Assembly: GCF_014696135.1 (NCBI RefSeq)
Contig: NZ_JACJPP010000002.1
Coordinates: 124,001 to 188,000 of the forward strand
Direction of reading: 5' to 3'
DNA: 64,000 nt
From: Nodosilinea sp. FACHB-141
Lineage (GTDB): Bacteria; Cyanobacteriota; Cyanobacteriia; Phormidesmidales; Phormidesmidaceae
Positions 17,624 to 26,900 of the stretch are shown here, one piece after another (position 1 is the stretch's first letter; every line of letters starts with the position of its first letter). The notes beneath the pieces are model-generated. The model ran no database searches. It was given only the letters and a program-made list of their open reading frames with translations, and had not been told where the DNA came from. Made by a program: the position numbers and the translations under genes.

Positions 17624-20600
17624 ATGCTGATGTCGTCCCCTAGAGGGTTGCTCATGCGTCATTCCGCGATGTGGTTTTGGTTGATCGCTGCTACTGCGCT
17701 AGTTGCTGCTGTGCAACAGCCATGTTTATCGGCAGAGGCGCAAAATCCCCACCCGGTTAAGGCTGATGTAACTGTCGCTCAGCAGGATCGAAAAGCCGAG
17801 GCTGATGCCCTTCTCCAACAGGGCATTCAACAATTTGAGCAGAGCCAGGTTCAAGCCGCATTGCAGTCCTGGGAAGCTGCGCTAGCCCTCTACCGAGAAA
17901 TCGAAGACCCTCAAGGGCAAGCGAAAGTGCTGGGTAATCTGGGCAATGTCTACAGTTCATTGAGTGACTATCAAAGGGCGATCGCCTACTACGAGCAAGC
18001 CCTACCGCTGTTCCAAGTCCTCGAAAACCAGCAGGGACAAGCCAGGGTGCTGAGCAATCTGGGTGATGTTTACTGGTCATTGAGCGACTATCGAGGGGCG
18101 ATCGCCTACCACGAGCAAGCCCTGCCACTGTTCCAAGCCATCGAAGATCGGCAGGGGCAAGCCCATGCACTAATAGGTTTGGGTAATGCCTACAGTTCAT
18201 TAAGCGACTATCGCGGGGCAATCGCCCACTACGAGGAAGCCCTACCACTGTTCCAAGCTATCGAAGATCGGCAGGGGCAAGCCTATGCACTAATAGGTTT
18301 GGGTAATGCCTACAGTTCATTAAACAACTATCGTGGGGCAATTGCCTACTACGAGCAAGCCCTGCCGCTGTTCCAAAACCTCGAAGACCGACAGGGGCAA
18401 GCCAATGTACTAATAGGTTTGGGTAATGCTTACAATTTATTAAACGACTATCGAGGAGCAATCGCTCACTACGAGCAAGCTCTGCCCTTGTACCAAGCTC
18501 TCGAGAACCGGCAGGGGCAAGCCGATGCGCTGAATAATTTAGGTAGCACCTATTGGTCATTGAGTGACTATCGAAGGGCGATTTCCTATCACGAGCAAGC
18601 TCTGCCCCTGTTCCAAATCCTCGAAAACCGGCAGGGGCAGGCTAGTGTTCTGAATAATTTGGGTAACGTCCACTGGTCGTTGAGCAATCCTCGAGTGGCA
18701 ATCACCTACTACGAGCAAGCCCTGCCCTTGTACCAAACCATCGAAAACCGGCAGGGGCAAGCCAATGTGTTGAATAATTTGGGTACCGCCTACGGGGAAT
18801 TAGACGATTACCGAGAGGCGATCGCCTACCTCGAGCAAGCCCGGCCTCTGTTCCAAGCTCTCGAAGACCGACCGGGGCAAGCCGGTGTGCTGCTTAATCT
18901 GGGTACCGCCTACGGGTCATTAAGCGACTATCGAGAGGCGATCGCCTACCTCGAGCAAGCCCTGCCCTTGTACCAAACCATCGAAAACCGGCAAGGACAA
19001 GCCAAAGTGCTGGTTAATCTGGGTATTATCTACGGGGAACTAGGCGATTACCGAGAGGAGATCGCCCACTACGAGCAAGCCCTGCCCTTGTATCAAGCTA
19101 TCGAAGACCGGCAGGGGCAAGCCAGTACGCTAATGAGTCTTGGTAATGCCTATTTGTCATTGAGCGACTATCGAGAGGCGATTGCCTACTACGAGCAAGC
19201 CCTGCCCTTGCACCAAGCCATCGAAAACCGGCAGGGGCAAGCCAATGTGCTGGTTAATCTGGGTAGCGCCTATTGGTCATTGAGTGACTATCGAGGGGCG
19301 ATTGCCTACTACGAGCAAGCCCTACCGCTATATCAAACTATCGAAGACCAACAGGGGCAAGCCAGTACGCTAATGAATTTGGGTAATGCCTATTTGTCAT
19401 TGAGCAACTATCGGGGGGCGATTGCCTACTACGAGCAAGCCCTGCCTCTGTTCCAAGCCATTGAAGATCGTTCAGGAGAGAGTCTTTTACTGAGCAATTT
19501 TGGAGCATTGCTAGCTGCACAAAATCAGCCTGAGCTGGCGATCGCATTCTACAAAGCCTCCGTCAACCTCCGCGAAAGCATTCGTGCAGACCTCCAAGAG
19601 CTACCCGAAACCCTCCAGGCGTCTTACACCGAGTCTATTTCAGAGGACTACCGCGAACTGGTGCGGTTGCTGCTAGAGCAAGACCGCGTGCTAGAGGCCC
19701 AGCAGGTTTTAGAGCTGCTGCGCGTGCAAGAAATTGATGAGTACCTGCGCGACCTGCGGGGCAACGCCCAAACCGCCCAGGGTCTTGACCTGTGGGATGC
19801 AGAGCAGCAGCTCTTGTCTATCTATGTGGAGATGGTAGAGGCAGGGCAAGGTTTCGATGCCTTTCTCAATCGTCCTGAGGTGCAGGCCTTTACCCAACAG
19901 CTTCAGCGCAACGCGCGCGGGCAAAACCTCAACCCCGAAACCCTGGCCCGCCTGCAAACCAACCTTCAGCAGCTCGACAATGCCGCGCTGCTATATCCAC
20001 TGATTCTGGATGACCGCCTAGAGCTGGTGCTCGTCACCCCCGACGGGCTAGAGCGCCAGACCGTGCCCGTCGATCGTGTGCAGCTCAACCAGCTCATTGC
20101 CACCTTTCGCACTGACATTACTGGCCGCAGGCCCGAGGTAGAGCAGTCGGCGCAGCAGCTCTACGACCTGCTAATTCGCCCGCTAGAGCCCTATCTCACC
20201 GATACCCAAACTATTCTCTACGCCGCCGATGGGCAGCTGCGCTACATTCCGTTGGCGGCGCTGCACGATGGCGAGCAGTGGCTAGTGCAGCGCTTTGGCG
20301 TCAATCTCATTACGGCGGCTTCGTTGACCGACTGGGGGCGATCGCAGACCACCGCTCTCTCCGTGCTGGCCGGGGCTTTTTCTGAAGGATACTACCAGGT
20401 CAAAGTGGGTGACGAACTGCTGGACTACAACGGCTTGCAGTATGCGGGCTTAGAAGTCGAGCGCATCGCCACCGATATTCCCGCCACCAAAGCCTATTTC
20501 AATCAAGACTTTAGCCGCGCCGCCGTGGAGCCTGAGCTGGCAGAGCACTCGATTGTTCACTTCGCCACCCATGCCGAGTTTGTTGCTGGGGCACCCCATG

Positions 20601-21055
20601 AGTCATTTATTTTGTTTGGCAACGGCGATCGCGTTACCCTGCCCGACATCGCCGAGTGGTCGCTACCGGGGGTAGATTTGGTGGTGCTGAGCGCCTGCCA
20701 AACGGCAGTCAGCGGCGAACTAGGACAGGGGGAAGAAATTCTCGGCTTTGGCTACCAGATTCAGCGCACGGGGGCGCGGGCGGCGATCGCCTCACTGTGG
20801 TCTGTTAATGACGGCAGCACCCAAGTGTTGATGAATGCGCTGTACGTCGCTCTGCAAGCTGACTATAGCCCCAACGCAGCCCTGCGTCTGGCCCAGCAGG
20901 CCATGATCGAAGGCGACTCATCGGTCTTAGGCGTAGATATTCGCGCCGATATTGACCTGGTGACCAATTCTTCAGTATCACCTAATTCAGAAAGCACCAA
21001 GCTTAGCCATCCCTACTACTGGGCTCCGTTTATTGTGATTGGCAACGGTTTGTAG
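17624..21055 (+). CDS. Secreted TPR-CHAT protease-like protein
   Basis: The 1143-residue protein has a signal peptide (MWFWLIAATALVAAVQQPC; an ATG at 17654 is an alternative start). Thirteen near-identical 40-residue TPR units follow, each of the form QGQAxVLxNLGxAYxSLSDY then AIAYYEQALPL. A linker and a C-terminal CHAT domain end the protein. CHAT is a caspase-related cysteine peptidase fold; the dyad His983 (HFATHA) and Cys1025 (LSACQTA) is intact. The family is separase-like and often paired with TPR arrays that recognise partners. The gene is divergent from the caspase-fold run and starts a plus-strand series leading to two-partner-secretion genes. Periplasmic action on an exported partner is inference. 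Confidence 0.92.
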   Translation: MLMSSPRGLLMRHSAMWFWLIAATALVAAVQQPCLSAEAQNPHPVKADVTVAQQDRKAEADALLQQGIQQFEQSQVQAALQSWEAALALYREIEDPQGQAKVLGNLGNVYSSLSDYQRAIAYYEQALPLFQVLENQQGQARVLSNLGDVYWSLSDYRGAIAYHEQALPLFQAIEDRQGQAHALIGLGNAYSSLSDYRGAIAHYEEALPLFQAIEDRQGQAYALIGLGNAYSSLNNYRGAIAYYEQALPLFQNLEDRQGQANVLIGLGNAYNLLNDYRGAIAHYEQALPLYQALENRQGQADALNNLGSTYWSLSDYRRAISYHEQALPLFQILENRQGQASVLNNLGNVHWSLSNPRVAITYYEQALPLYQTIENRQGQANVLNNLGTAYGELDDYREAIAYLEQARPLFQALEDRPGQAGVLLNLGTAYGSLSDYREAIAYLEQALPLYQTIENRQGQAKVLVNLGIIYGELGDYREEIAHYEQALPLYQAIEDRQGQASTLMSLGNAYLSLSDYREAIAYYEQALPLHQAIENRQGQANVLVNLGSAYWSLSDYRGAIAYYEQALPLYQTIEDQQGQASTLMNLGNAYLSLSNYRGAIAYYEQALPLFQAIEDRSGESLLLSNFGALLAAQNQPELAIAFYKASVNLRESIRADLQELPETLQASYTESISEDYRELVRLLLEQDRVLEAQQVLELLRVQEIDEYLRDLRGNAQTAQGLDLWDAEQQLLSIYVEMVEAGQGFDAFLNRPEVQAFTQQLQRNARGQNLNPETLARLQTNLQQLDNAALLYPLILDDRLELVLVTPDGLERQTVPVDRVQLNQLIATFRTDITGRRPEVEQSAQQLYDLLIRPLEPYLTDTQTILYAADGQLRYIPLAALHDGEQWLVQRFGVNLITAASLTDWGRSQTTALSVLAGAFSEGYYQVKVGDELLDYNGLQYAGLEVERIATDIPATKAYFNQDFSRAAVEPELAEHSIVHFATHAEFVAGAPHESFILFGNGDRVTLPDIAEWSLPGVDLVVLSACQTAVSGELGQGEEILGFGYQIQRTGARAAIASLWSVNDGSTQVLMNALYVALQADYSPNAALRLAQQAMIEGDSSVLGVDIRADIDLVTNSSVSPNSESTKLSHPYYWAPFIVIGNGL
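17912..19471 (+). repeat. Thirteen tandem 120-bp units encoding TPRs
   Basis: The units start at CAAGGGCAAGC and repeat exactly every 120 bp. Conservation is high at the DNA level too (for example CGAGCAAGCCCTGCCC and ATCGCCTACTACGAGCAAGC), which points to recent duplication or gene conversion and predicts copy-number change between strains. Confidence 0.9.
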
Positions 21056-21217
21056 GCAGAAAAGCGACTCGCAAGCTAACTCAGCCGCTAGTCAACTACT
21101 TCAATTTGTACGACATATCTGTAGATAACGAACCACTACAGATCGCTATTAACAGTAAGAGAGTACACGCTCTTTCTGACTTTTTCAGCTCACCTCAACC
21201 ATTTGGAGACTTAAATT

Positions 21218-21451
21218 ATGCGATGCCCGCGATCTAACCACTGGTTGTTAGCCCTGTGTACCCAGGTGTTGAAATACTTTTTGCTGAGCGTGGCTGGCTG
21301 CACTGTGGCCTATATCGCTGCGATCGCCCTCAGCTGGGGGCTGCTGGCCGAAGTTGCAGCATTTATTTTGGCTTATTTGCTGCGGGAGGGATTTCTGCTG
21401 GTGAGCTGTTTAGTCGCCATTACCATCATTAGCGAGTCGATCCAGCGGTAA
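21218..21451 (+). CDS. Small two-helix membrane protein
   Basis: The 77 residues include two strongly hydrophobic segments, LSVAGCTVAYIAAIALSWGLL and EGFLLVSCLVAITII, with a basic N-terminus (MRCPRSNHW). There is no recognisable domain. It lies 162 bp downstream of the TPR-CHAT gene on the same strand. Length, codon use and a clean ATG support a real gene, but function is unknown. Confidence 0.55.
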   Translation: MRCPRSNHWLLALCTQVLKYFLLSVAGCTVAYIAAIALSWGLLAEVAAFILAYLLREGFLLVSCLVAITIISESIQR

Positions 21452-21580
21452 TCGGTTTTTACCCATTCATTCGTTCACCCATTCGCACCATGTATTACAG
21501 CCGCAGACCAGCCCACCATCCCCTCGTTGAATAAGCTTCCTTGGCCCAGATATCCGTAAAGATAGCGCGTCGAATCTCCC

Positions 21581-23116
21581 ATGATGCAGTGTAACACTAG
21601 TCGCGACTCAGCCTCTAAGACTATGGATAAAGTTTCTCGCTATTGGCACCTTATGCGCCTGTACAGTGCAGGTCACAGCCAAGCTGAACGGCTGCCCCAC
21701 ATACATAACTGGCTTTTGCAAACCTATGGGGCGCTGCTTAGCCAAGCAGAGGACGGTCTGCCAGAGTTACAGAAGGCGTTGCTTCAGCTTTGGTGGTCAG
21801 AGGCTAATCAAGCCGACCGAGCCCTGTTGAGCTTGCGCTGCTTCGTTAGCCACCACATTCGAGACGCCTGTGCGCATTTGGCGCGGCAATTTGGTGAGGC
21901 CTATGGTTTTACCACCGCCGATCTGCTGGTTAAGGTCTTAGACGACCATGGCCGGCCGCTGCCGCTGCGCCCCTCAGAACCGCTCCTACCGGGCGATTCC
22001 TCCAGCGCTAGCAAGCCGCCCTACCGCCCCTTCACTGCCAAAATTTTAGACAGCTATGTCCCAGACCTGGTTGCTGAAGGACAGCCTAAAGACCCCTCCG
22101 ATACTGCCTCTGAAAACACACTGGAAAAAAAGAAAAAAAAGGCTGCCTTGAGCACATGGTGCAGCCGACTCACCTGCAACCACCCAGGCCTCAATCAGCT
22201 GCTGATCAGCAAGGGGCTCTACCGCGTCAGCGATTGGGCCATTTTGAACGACACCAGCCCGGCCCAGATGCAGCGCATTTTGCGCACCTACCACCTGTGC
22301 AGCGAGTACGAAGTGGCGACGGCGACGACGCTGCTAGAGCAGTACCAGGCAGTATATCGGCGCGATCGCCTAAATGAGCGCGAGAAAGAAGACAAGAAAG
22401 AAGGCGAAAATGAGAGATCTCGCCGCTGCCAGCCCCCCACCCCCGAGCAGCTAGCCAAAATCAACCCCAAAGTATCGGACGAAGCTCTGCTGGCCCAGCT
22501 CAGCCAGTTGGCTAGCCAGCTGCGCCAGTACCGCATTCACATCCGCGGTGGCACCCCGACAGTAGGCCCGTCTGAGCCTATCGACTGGGAGCAGGTACCT
22601 GCGGCAAACCCGGTCCCCGACGAGCAGGATGAGTTTTTGCAGGGCTACCGTCAGGTGCTCAAAACCGAGCTGAAGAATGCGATCGACCAGACCATTCGCA
22701 CCAACGTTGACCGCCTCAGCCAAAAAGACGCGATGAAAGCCAAAGCCTACATTCAGGGGCTACATCTGTTTCACTGCAAGGGCATGGCCATGGGCAAGCT
22801 GGCCACCCACCTGGGCCTCAACAGCCAGGTGCAGGTGAATCGCTTGCTGGAGCTCAAACGCCTGCGCGCCGATGTGCGTCACCAGCTGATCGCCCAGATC
22901 TATCCGCAGGTGCGCCGTCAAGCCCTCGACTACATTTCTGCCGATCGGCTGCACGCTATCGATCAAACCTTAGAGCAGCTACTGACTGAAGATGTCGACC
23001 AAATTATCGAAGCTGCCGCTGCCGAAAGCCAAAGCCCCAAACGCGGTATTCCCAAGAGCCTATTTGCCCGCCAGCTCTGCCGAACCATCGACCAATTTAT
23101 GCCCGATTCGGAGTAA
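21581..23116 (+). CDS. Uncharacterised protein with C-terminal helix-turn-helix-like region (sigma-factor-like?)
   Basis: The 511-residue protein has an N-terminal helical part, with ALLSLRCFVSHHIRDACAHL resembling a sigma-70 region-2 style helix. A lysine-rich low-complexity segment follows (A7-G-A8 in the DNA at 22125-22140), then a charged linker and a C-terminal helical part with GMAMGKLATHLGLNSQVQVN, which looks like a helix-turn-helix. Its stop is 4 bp before the DUF1822 gene, and cyanobacteria often have such a protein before DUF1822. A role as a regulator of the downstream CHAT-CHASE2/exoprotein genes is inference. An in-frame ATG at 21623 (MDKVSRYW) is an alternative start. Confidence 0.65.
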   Translation: MMQCNTSRDSASKTMDKVSRYWHLMRLYSAGHSQAERLPHIHNWLLQTYGALLSQAEDGLPELQKALLQLWWSEANQADRALLSLRCFVSHHIRDACAHLARQFGEAYGFTTADLLVKVLDDHGRPLPLRPSEPLLPGDSSSASKPPYRPFTAKILDSYVPDLVAEGQPKDPSDTASENTLEKKKKKAALSTWCSRLTCNHPGLNQLLISKGLYRVSDWAILNDTSPAQMQRILRTYHLCSEYEVATATTLLEQYQAVYRRDRLNEREKEDKKEGENERSRRCQPPTPEQLAKINPKVSDEALLAQLSQLASQLRQYRIHIRGGTPTVGPSEPIDWEQVPAANPVPDEQDEFLQGYRQVLKTELKNAIDQTIRTNVDRLSQKDAMKAKAYIQGLHLFHCKGMAMGKLATHLGLNSQVQVNRLLELKRLRADVRHQLIAQIYPQVRRQALDYISADRLHAIDQTLEQLLTEDVDQIIEAAAAESQSPKRGIPKSLFARQLCRTIDQFMPDSE

Positions 23117-23120
23117 GACC

Positions 23121-24332
23121 ATGCATTTCCCTACCTTCCATTCACCCGCTACCCTAAACCCTATGAGTGATGCCCTTGACCCAATCAATTTTGAGTTTGA
23201 CCCGCTGCGGTCAACTACCGTCACCCTACCAAGTGAGGCCGTGACCTGGGCAGTGCAGATCGCGCAGCGGGTGCCCGATTCTACCCAGCAATGGTCTACC
23301 TTCTTGCGGGCCATGGCGCTGCAAGGGCTCCAGCAGTGGTTAGAGTCTGGGGCTGTCGATCTCGCCCTAAATTACGACCGTTACCAGCCACCTGACCTGG
23401 AGATTGCGGGCCGGGTGGGCAACTATCGCCTGTGTCTAGTAGCCCAAGGCAGCCTCAGCGAGGAGGTAATCACGATTCCCACCGCCACTTTGGATGATGC
23501 CAGTGAATTTGCCCACCTCTATATCTTGGCGGAGGTACAGGAAGAGGTAAACCAGGTGACAATTTTGGCCGGGCTGCGGCGCGATCGCCTGCTCGCCCAG
23601 CGACGAACTCTGGGCCTTGTCTCCCAGCCCAACGGCACCTACCGCATCCCCATCCACTGCTTCAACACTACCCCGGAAGATCTGCTGCTCTATCTCACCT
23701 GTCTCAACCCAGCCCAGATCAGTGGCCCGCAAGTCAGCGGCACAGAGACCGCTACCGCCCCCCTTTTCACCGTGCCCCAAACCAGCCCTCTGCCTACACA
23801 AACCCGTGACTCGATCAATGTCGGTCGCTGGCTACTCAACCAGCTCGACGCCGTAGCCGACAGCCTGGCCTGGACACTGATGCCGCCGCTGGCCCCTGCT
23901 ACCGCATTGCGATCCATGAGAACTCCTGTGGAGCAACTCGAAGATATTCTGCGGGACTTGCGGCCCACAGGCGTTACTATTCCGCCTAATGCGCGTGGTG
24001 CCTACACCGACCTGCAAACCATGGGGCTGCCCTTCCGTCTCTATGCCTTGACCTGGACGTTAGTTGAGCCTCATCCCCCAGAATGGACGCTGTTTTTGTT
24101 CTTAGGCCCTGCCCCCGGCGAGCAGCTACCCCCTGGTACCCGTTTGATTATGCGTGACGCCACCGCCGTGCTGGCCGAGCAAACCTTAGCCCAGGGCAAT
24201 AAAAGCGGCTTTCTCTACGCCCAAGCGATCGGCACTTGGGATGAAGCGTTTACCGCCACCGTTGAGCTGCCTAACGGCAACACCCTCAACTGGCCCCCGT
24301 TTGTGTTTCAGCCAGAAGGGGCAGATGGGTAG
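23121..24332 (+). CDS. DUF1822 family protein
   Basis: The 403-residue protein has the DUF1822 layout: a Trp-rich N-terminus with FLRAMALQGLQQWLE, a long middle with VNQVTILAGLRRDRL and LLLYLTCLN, and a C-terminal domain ending in a beta-rich part (RLYALTWTLVEP, EWTLFLFLGP). I chose the ATG at 23121 because GGAG, overlapping the upstream stop, lies 7 nt before it; the frame is open further upstream inside the previous gene. DUF1822 is restricted mostly to cyanobacteria and has no known biochemical role. It is translationally close to the upstream regulator-like gene and precedes a CHAT-CHASE2 gene, a neighbourhood seen repeatedly in this phylum. Confidence 0.82.
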   Translation: MHFPTFHSPATLNPMSDALDPINFEFDPLRSTTVTLPSEAVTWAVQIAQRVPDSTQQWSTFLRAMALQGLQQWLESGAVDLALNYDRYQPPDLEIAGRVGNYRLCLVAQGSLSEEVITIPTATLDDASEFAHLYILAEVQEEVNQVTILAGLRRDRLLAQRRTLGLVSQPNGTYRIPIHCFNTTPEDLLLYLTCLNPAQISGPQVSGTETATAPLFTVPQTSPLPTQTRDSINVGRWLLNQLDAVADSLAWTLMPPLAPATALRSMRTPVEQLEDILRDLRPTGVTIPPNARGAYTDLQTMGLPFRLYALTWTLVEPHPPEWTLFLFLGPAPGEQLPPGTRLIMRDATAVLAEQTLAQGNKSGFLYAQAIGTWDEAFTATVELPNGNTLNWPPFVFQPEGADG

Positions 24333-24486
24333 GGTGTGTGCAGGTGGATGGGTAGGGGGTGATGGGGTAACAAGTCGCCCACCTTCCCACTCCCTGAATC
24401 CTCCACGCCCCATCTCTCCCACTACCCATCTCTCCCACTACCCATCTCTCCTACCCATCCACCCATCCACGCCCCTCCCCCTCCCA
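24321..24486. repeat. GGATGGGT and CATCTCTCCCACTACC repeat block
   Basis: The gap between DUF1822 and the CHAT-CHASE2 gene holds GGTGGATGGGTAGGG units and about 2.5 tandem copies of a 17-bp CCATCTCTCCCACTACC unit (near 24410-24456), then CCCATCCACCCATCCACGC. It leaves the downstream ATG without a Shine-Dalgarno. Confidence 0.8.
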
Positions 24487-26900
24487 TGTCCTACCGCCTC
24501 ACGGTTCATAAAATCGACCAGAGCTGCCTGTTTGAGCTGGCCTGGGGTCAGGGGCAGCGGCTGACGGCCAGTCTGGCGTTTCCGGCTCAGCTCTTTGATC
24601 TGTACGAGAGCTGGCGACGGGCCTATCTGGGCTACTACAAACAGTCGCTGCGGGGGCGGGCTGGAGCTATGGGTCAGGTCGCTGTGTTAGAGGTCGATTG
24701 GCACAGCCAGCTGGTGCAAGCCGAGGCGCGGCTGCTGTCGGAGTTTCACACCTGGCTCAAGCACGGCGACCTGTTTGACCTGCGGGAAAAGTTGCGGCGA
24801 ACGGCCCAGAGTAAGGGCAAAGGCCAGGCGCTATTTTTGACCTGCACGCCGCTGGAGCTGGCCCGGCTACCCTGGGAAACCTGGGAGTTTGGTCCCCAGA
24901 TGCAAATCGTGCGATCGCCCGCCACCATTCGCTCTGCTACGGGCGATCGCAATGAGTTTCGCCGAGGCAAAGCCCGAGTGCTGGCTATTTTAGGAGATGA
25001 AACCGGGCTGAATTTTTCCGCAGAGCGCAGCGCCCTCAATGCCCAAAAGCCTTTGATGGACATTCACTACGTGGGTTGGCAGCCGGGCGAAAATGCCGTC
25101 GACCTAAAGCAGCGCATTTGCCAAACCATTGCCGACCCCCAGGGCTGGGACGTGCTGTTTTTCGCCGGACACAGTAACGAGGAGGCGCTGCTGGATGGGC
25201 AAGTTTTCATTGCTCCCAACACCGCCATTTCGATTAAGGAGCTTAGCCCTTATCTACAACAGGCCGAGCAGCGGGGGCTGCAATGTGCCTTATTCAACTC
25301 GTGTAGCGGCTTGGATATTGCCCAGGGGCTAGTCAATCTCGGCCTCAGCCAAGTAGTGATTATGCGCGAGCCCATTCACAATGAGGTGGCCCAGGCGTTT
25401 CTGGTGCAGCTGGTGCAGCGCTTGGCCCGCTACGAAAATGTGCAGGAAGCGGTGAAAGGAACCTGTGAGTTTCTCAAGCTGACCAAGCACCTCACTTACC
25501 CCTCGGCCTACCTGTTGCCCTCGCTATTTTATCATCCCCAGGCGGTGCCCTACCAGCTTCAGCCGGCGGGGTGGCGCGCGATTCGGCGACGATGGCGACC
25601 TACGCAACGGGAAGCGATCGCCCTCGGAGCGTTAGCCTTACTTAGCTTGCTGCCCCTACATCAGCAGTGGCTGCTTGATCAGCGGGTAGCCATGCAAGCT
25701 AGATATCGAGACATCACCGGCCAGGTGACCGATGGTGCTACCCCGCCCGTAGTGCTGGTGCAGGTCGATCAGGCTACCTTTGTGCAGCAAGGCATCAGCG
25801 ACTTTAAGCCCATCGATCGCGCTCTGCTGGCTGATATCATTACCCGCTTAAACGAACTCAATGCCCCAGTCATAGGCATCGACTACCTGCTCGACCTGGC
25901 CCAGGCCGATTACGACGCCACCCTCAACCAGGCACTGGGGGCAGCTATGGCCAACCAGGTTTGGCCCGTTTTTATCACAACCCAAAACCCTGGTGGTGAT
26001 TGGGCTGAGCTGTACTTCCAGGTGGCTGACCCCTACCGGGTGCTGCACGGCGATGCTTGGGTGCCCCAGTGGCACATTCTGCCGTTGCGAGCTTCGCCTG
26101 ACTATCGCGCCCCCTTTAGCTACCAGCTAGCTTTGGCCCACCGGTTGAGTCAGCAATGGTCGGAGACCGGCACTGAAGGGCGATCGCGCCCCAACCTTCC
26201 CCAGCCCGGACTCCCTGGCCCCCCGCTCGAAGCTCAGGTGCAGGCCTACCTGAGAGAGCACAACGATGTCACTCCATCCTCCTGGGTCAAACTGCACCCC
26301 ATTACGCACATGTCCTATCGGTTCAGGCAGCGCTGGTTGCAACCCCTGCTCGATTTTTCGATTCCCCCTGAGCAGGTCTACAGGTCAGTTTCCGCCGCCG
26401 CGCTGCTGGCCGACCCAGAGGGTGAGGTGACACAACTCGATGGTGTTCGCCTAGAGGAAGCCGTGGTGATTGTGGCGGCGGGGGGCTACTACGCTGCCGG
26501 GGTTGCCGCCGACGGCGATGACAACCTGCCGATGCCCCCGGCCCTTGGCTATTGGTTTGGGCAGCAGGGCGACAATCGCATCGACCTAACCGGCGGCGAA
26601 GCCCATGCCTACATGACCCACCACTTTTTGACTGACCGGCTGGTGGTGCCCATCCCCGACCTGTGGCTGATTTTGGCCGCAGCCCTGGGGGGCAAGGCCC
26701 TGGTTCTGTATCTCAGCGATCGCCCTAAACTCGGGCGATCCAGTCTGGGGGCTGCCCTGGGCACAGCCACGGCAGGCTATGGCTGGCTGAGTCTACAGCT
26801 TTACATCGGCGGAGCGGTGCTGTTGCCCTGGCTGCTGCCGTCGCTGATGGTTTGGAGTTACGCACTACCGCATTTTAAGGAGGCTAACCGTGAGCAATAA
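24486..26900 (+). CDS. CHAT-CHASE2 membrane protein
   Basis: The 804-residue protein joins an N-terminal CHAT domain (about 1-350) to a membrane-anchored CHASE2 sensor. His229 (FFAGHS) and Cys273 (FNSCSG) form an intact CHAT dyad. A transmembrane helix near 380-400 (ALGALALLSLLPLHQQW) is followed by the extracytoplasmic CHASE2 domain (VVLVQVDQATF, VIGIDYLLD). Two to three C-terminal helices (LWLILAAALGGKALVLYL) end the protein. This topology puts the protease domain in the cytoplasm and the sensor outside, so ligand binding could control proteolysis; that is inference. It ends by overlapping the next gene by 11 bp, so the two are co-translated. Confidence 0.88.
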   Translation: MSYRLTVHKIDQSCLFELAWGQGQRLTASLAFPAQLFDLYESWRRAYLGYYKQSLRGRAGAMGQVAVLEVDWHSQLVQAEARLLSEFHTWLKHGDLFDLREKLRRTAQSKGKGQALFLTCTPLELARLPWETWEFGPQMQIVRSPATIRSATGDRNEFRRGKARVLAILGDETGLNFSAERSALNAQKPLMDIHYVGWQPGENAVDLKQRICQTIADPQGWDVLFFAGHSNEEALLDGQVFIAPNTAISIKELSPYLQQAEQRGLQCALFNSCSGLDIAQGLVNLGLSQVVIMREPIHNEVAQAFLVQLVQRLARYENVQEAVKGTCEFLKLTKHLTYPSAYLLPSLFYHPQAVPYQLQPAGWRAIRRRWRPTQREAIALGALALLSLLPLHQQWLLDQRVAMQARYRDITGQVTDGATPPVVLVQVDQATFVQQGISDFKPIDRALLADIITRLNELNAPVIGIDYLLDLAQADYDATLNQALGAAMANQVWPVFITTQNPGGDWAELYFQVADPYRVLHGDAWVPQWHILPLRASPDYRAPFSYQLALAHRLSQQWSETGTEGRSRPNLPQPGLPGPPLEAQVQAYLREHNDVTPSSWVKLHPITHMSYRFRQRWLQPLLDFSIPPEQVYRSVSAAALLADPEGEVTQLDGVRLEEAVVIVAAGGYYAAGVAADGDDNLPMPPALGYWFGQQGDNRIDLTGGEAHAYMTHHFLTDRLVVPIPDLWLILAAALGGKALVLYLSDRPKLGRSSLGAALGTATAGYGWLSLQLYIGGAVLLPWLLPSLMVWSYALPHFKEANREQ

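Noticed and set aside
17757-19547. Open reading frames on the minus strand across the TPR-CHAT gene
   Set aside because: They repeat every 120 bp as mirror images of the TPR coding repeats and have no start sites or family features.
22125-22140. A-tract as evidence of a frameshifted gene
   Set aside because: The frame is continuous through it; only possible slippage is noted.
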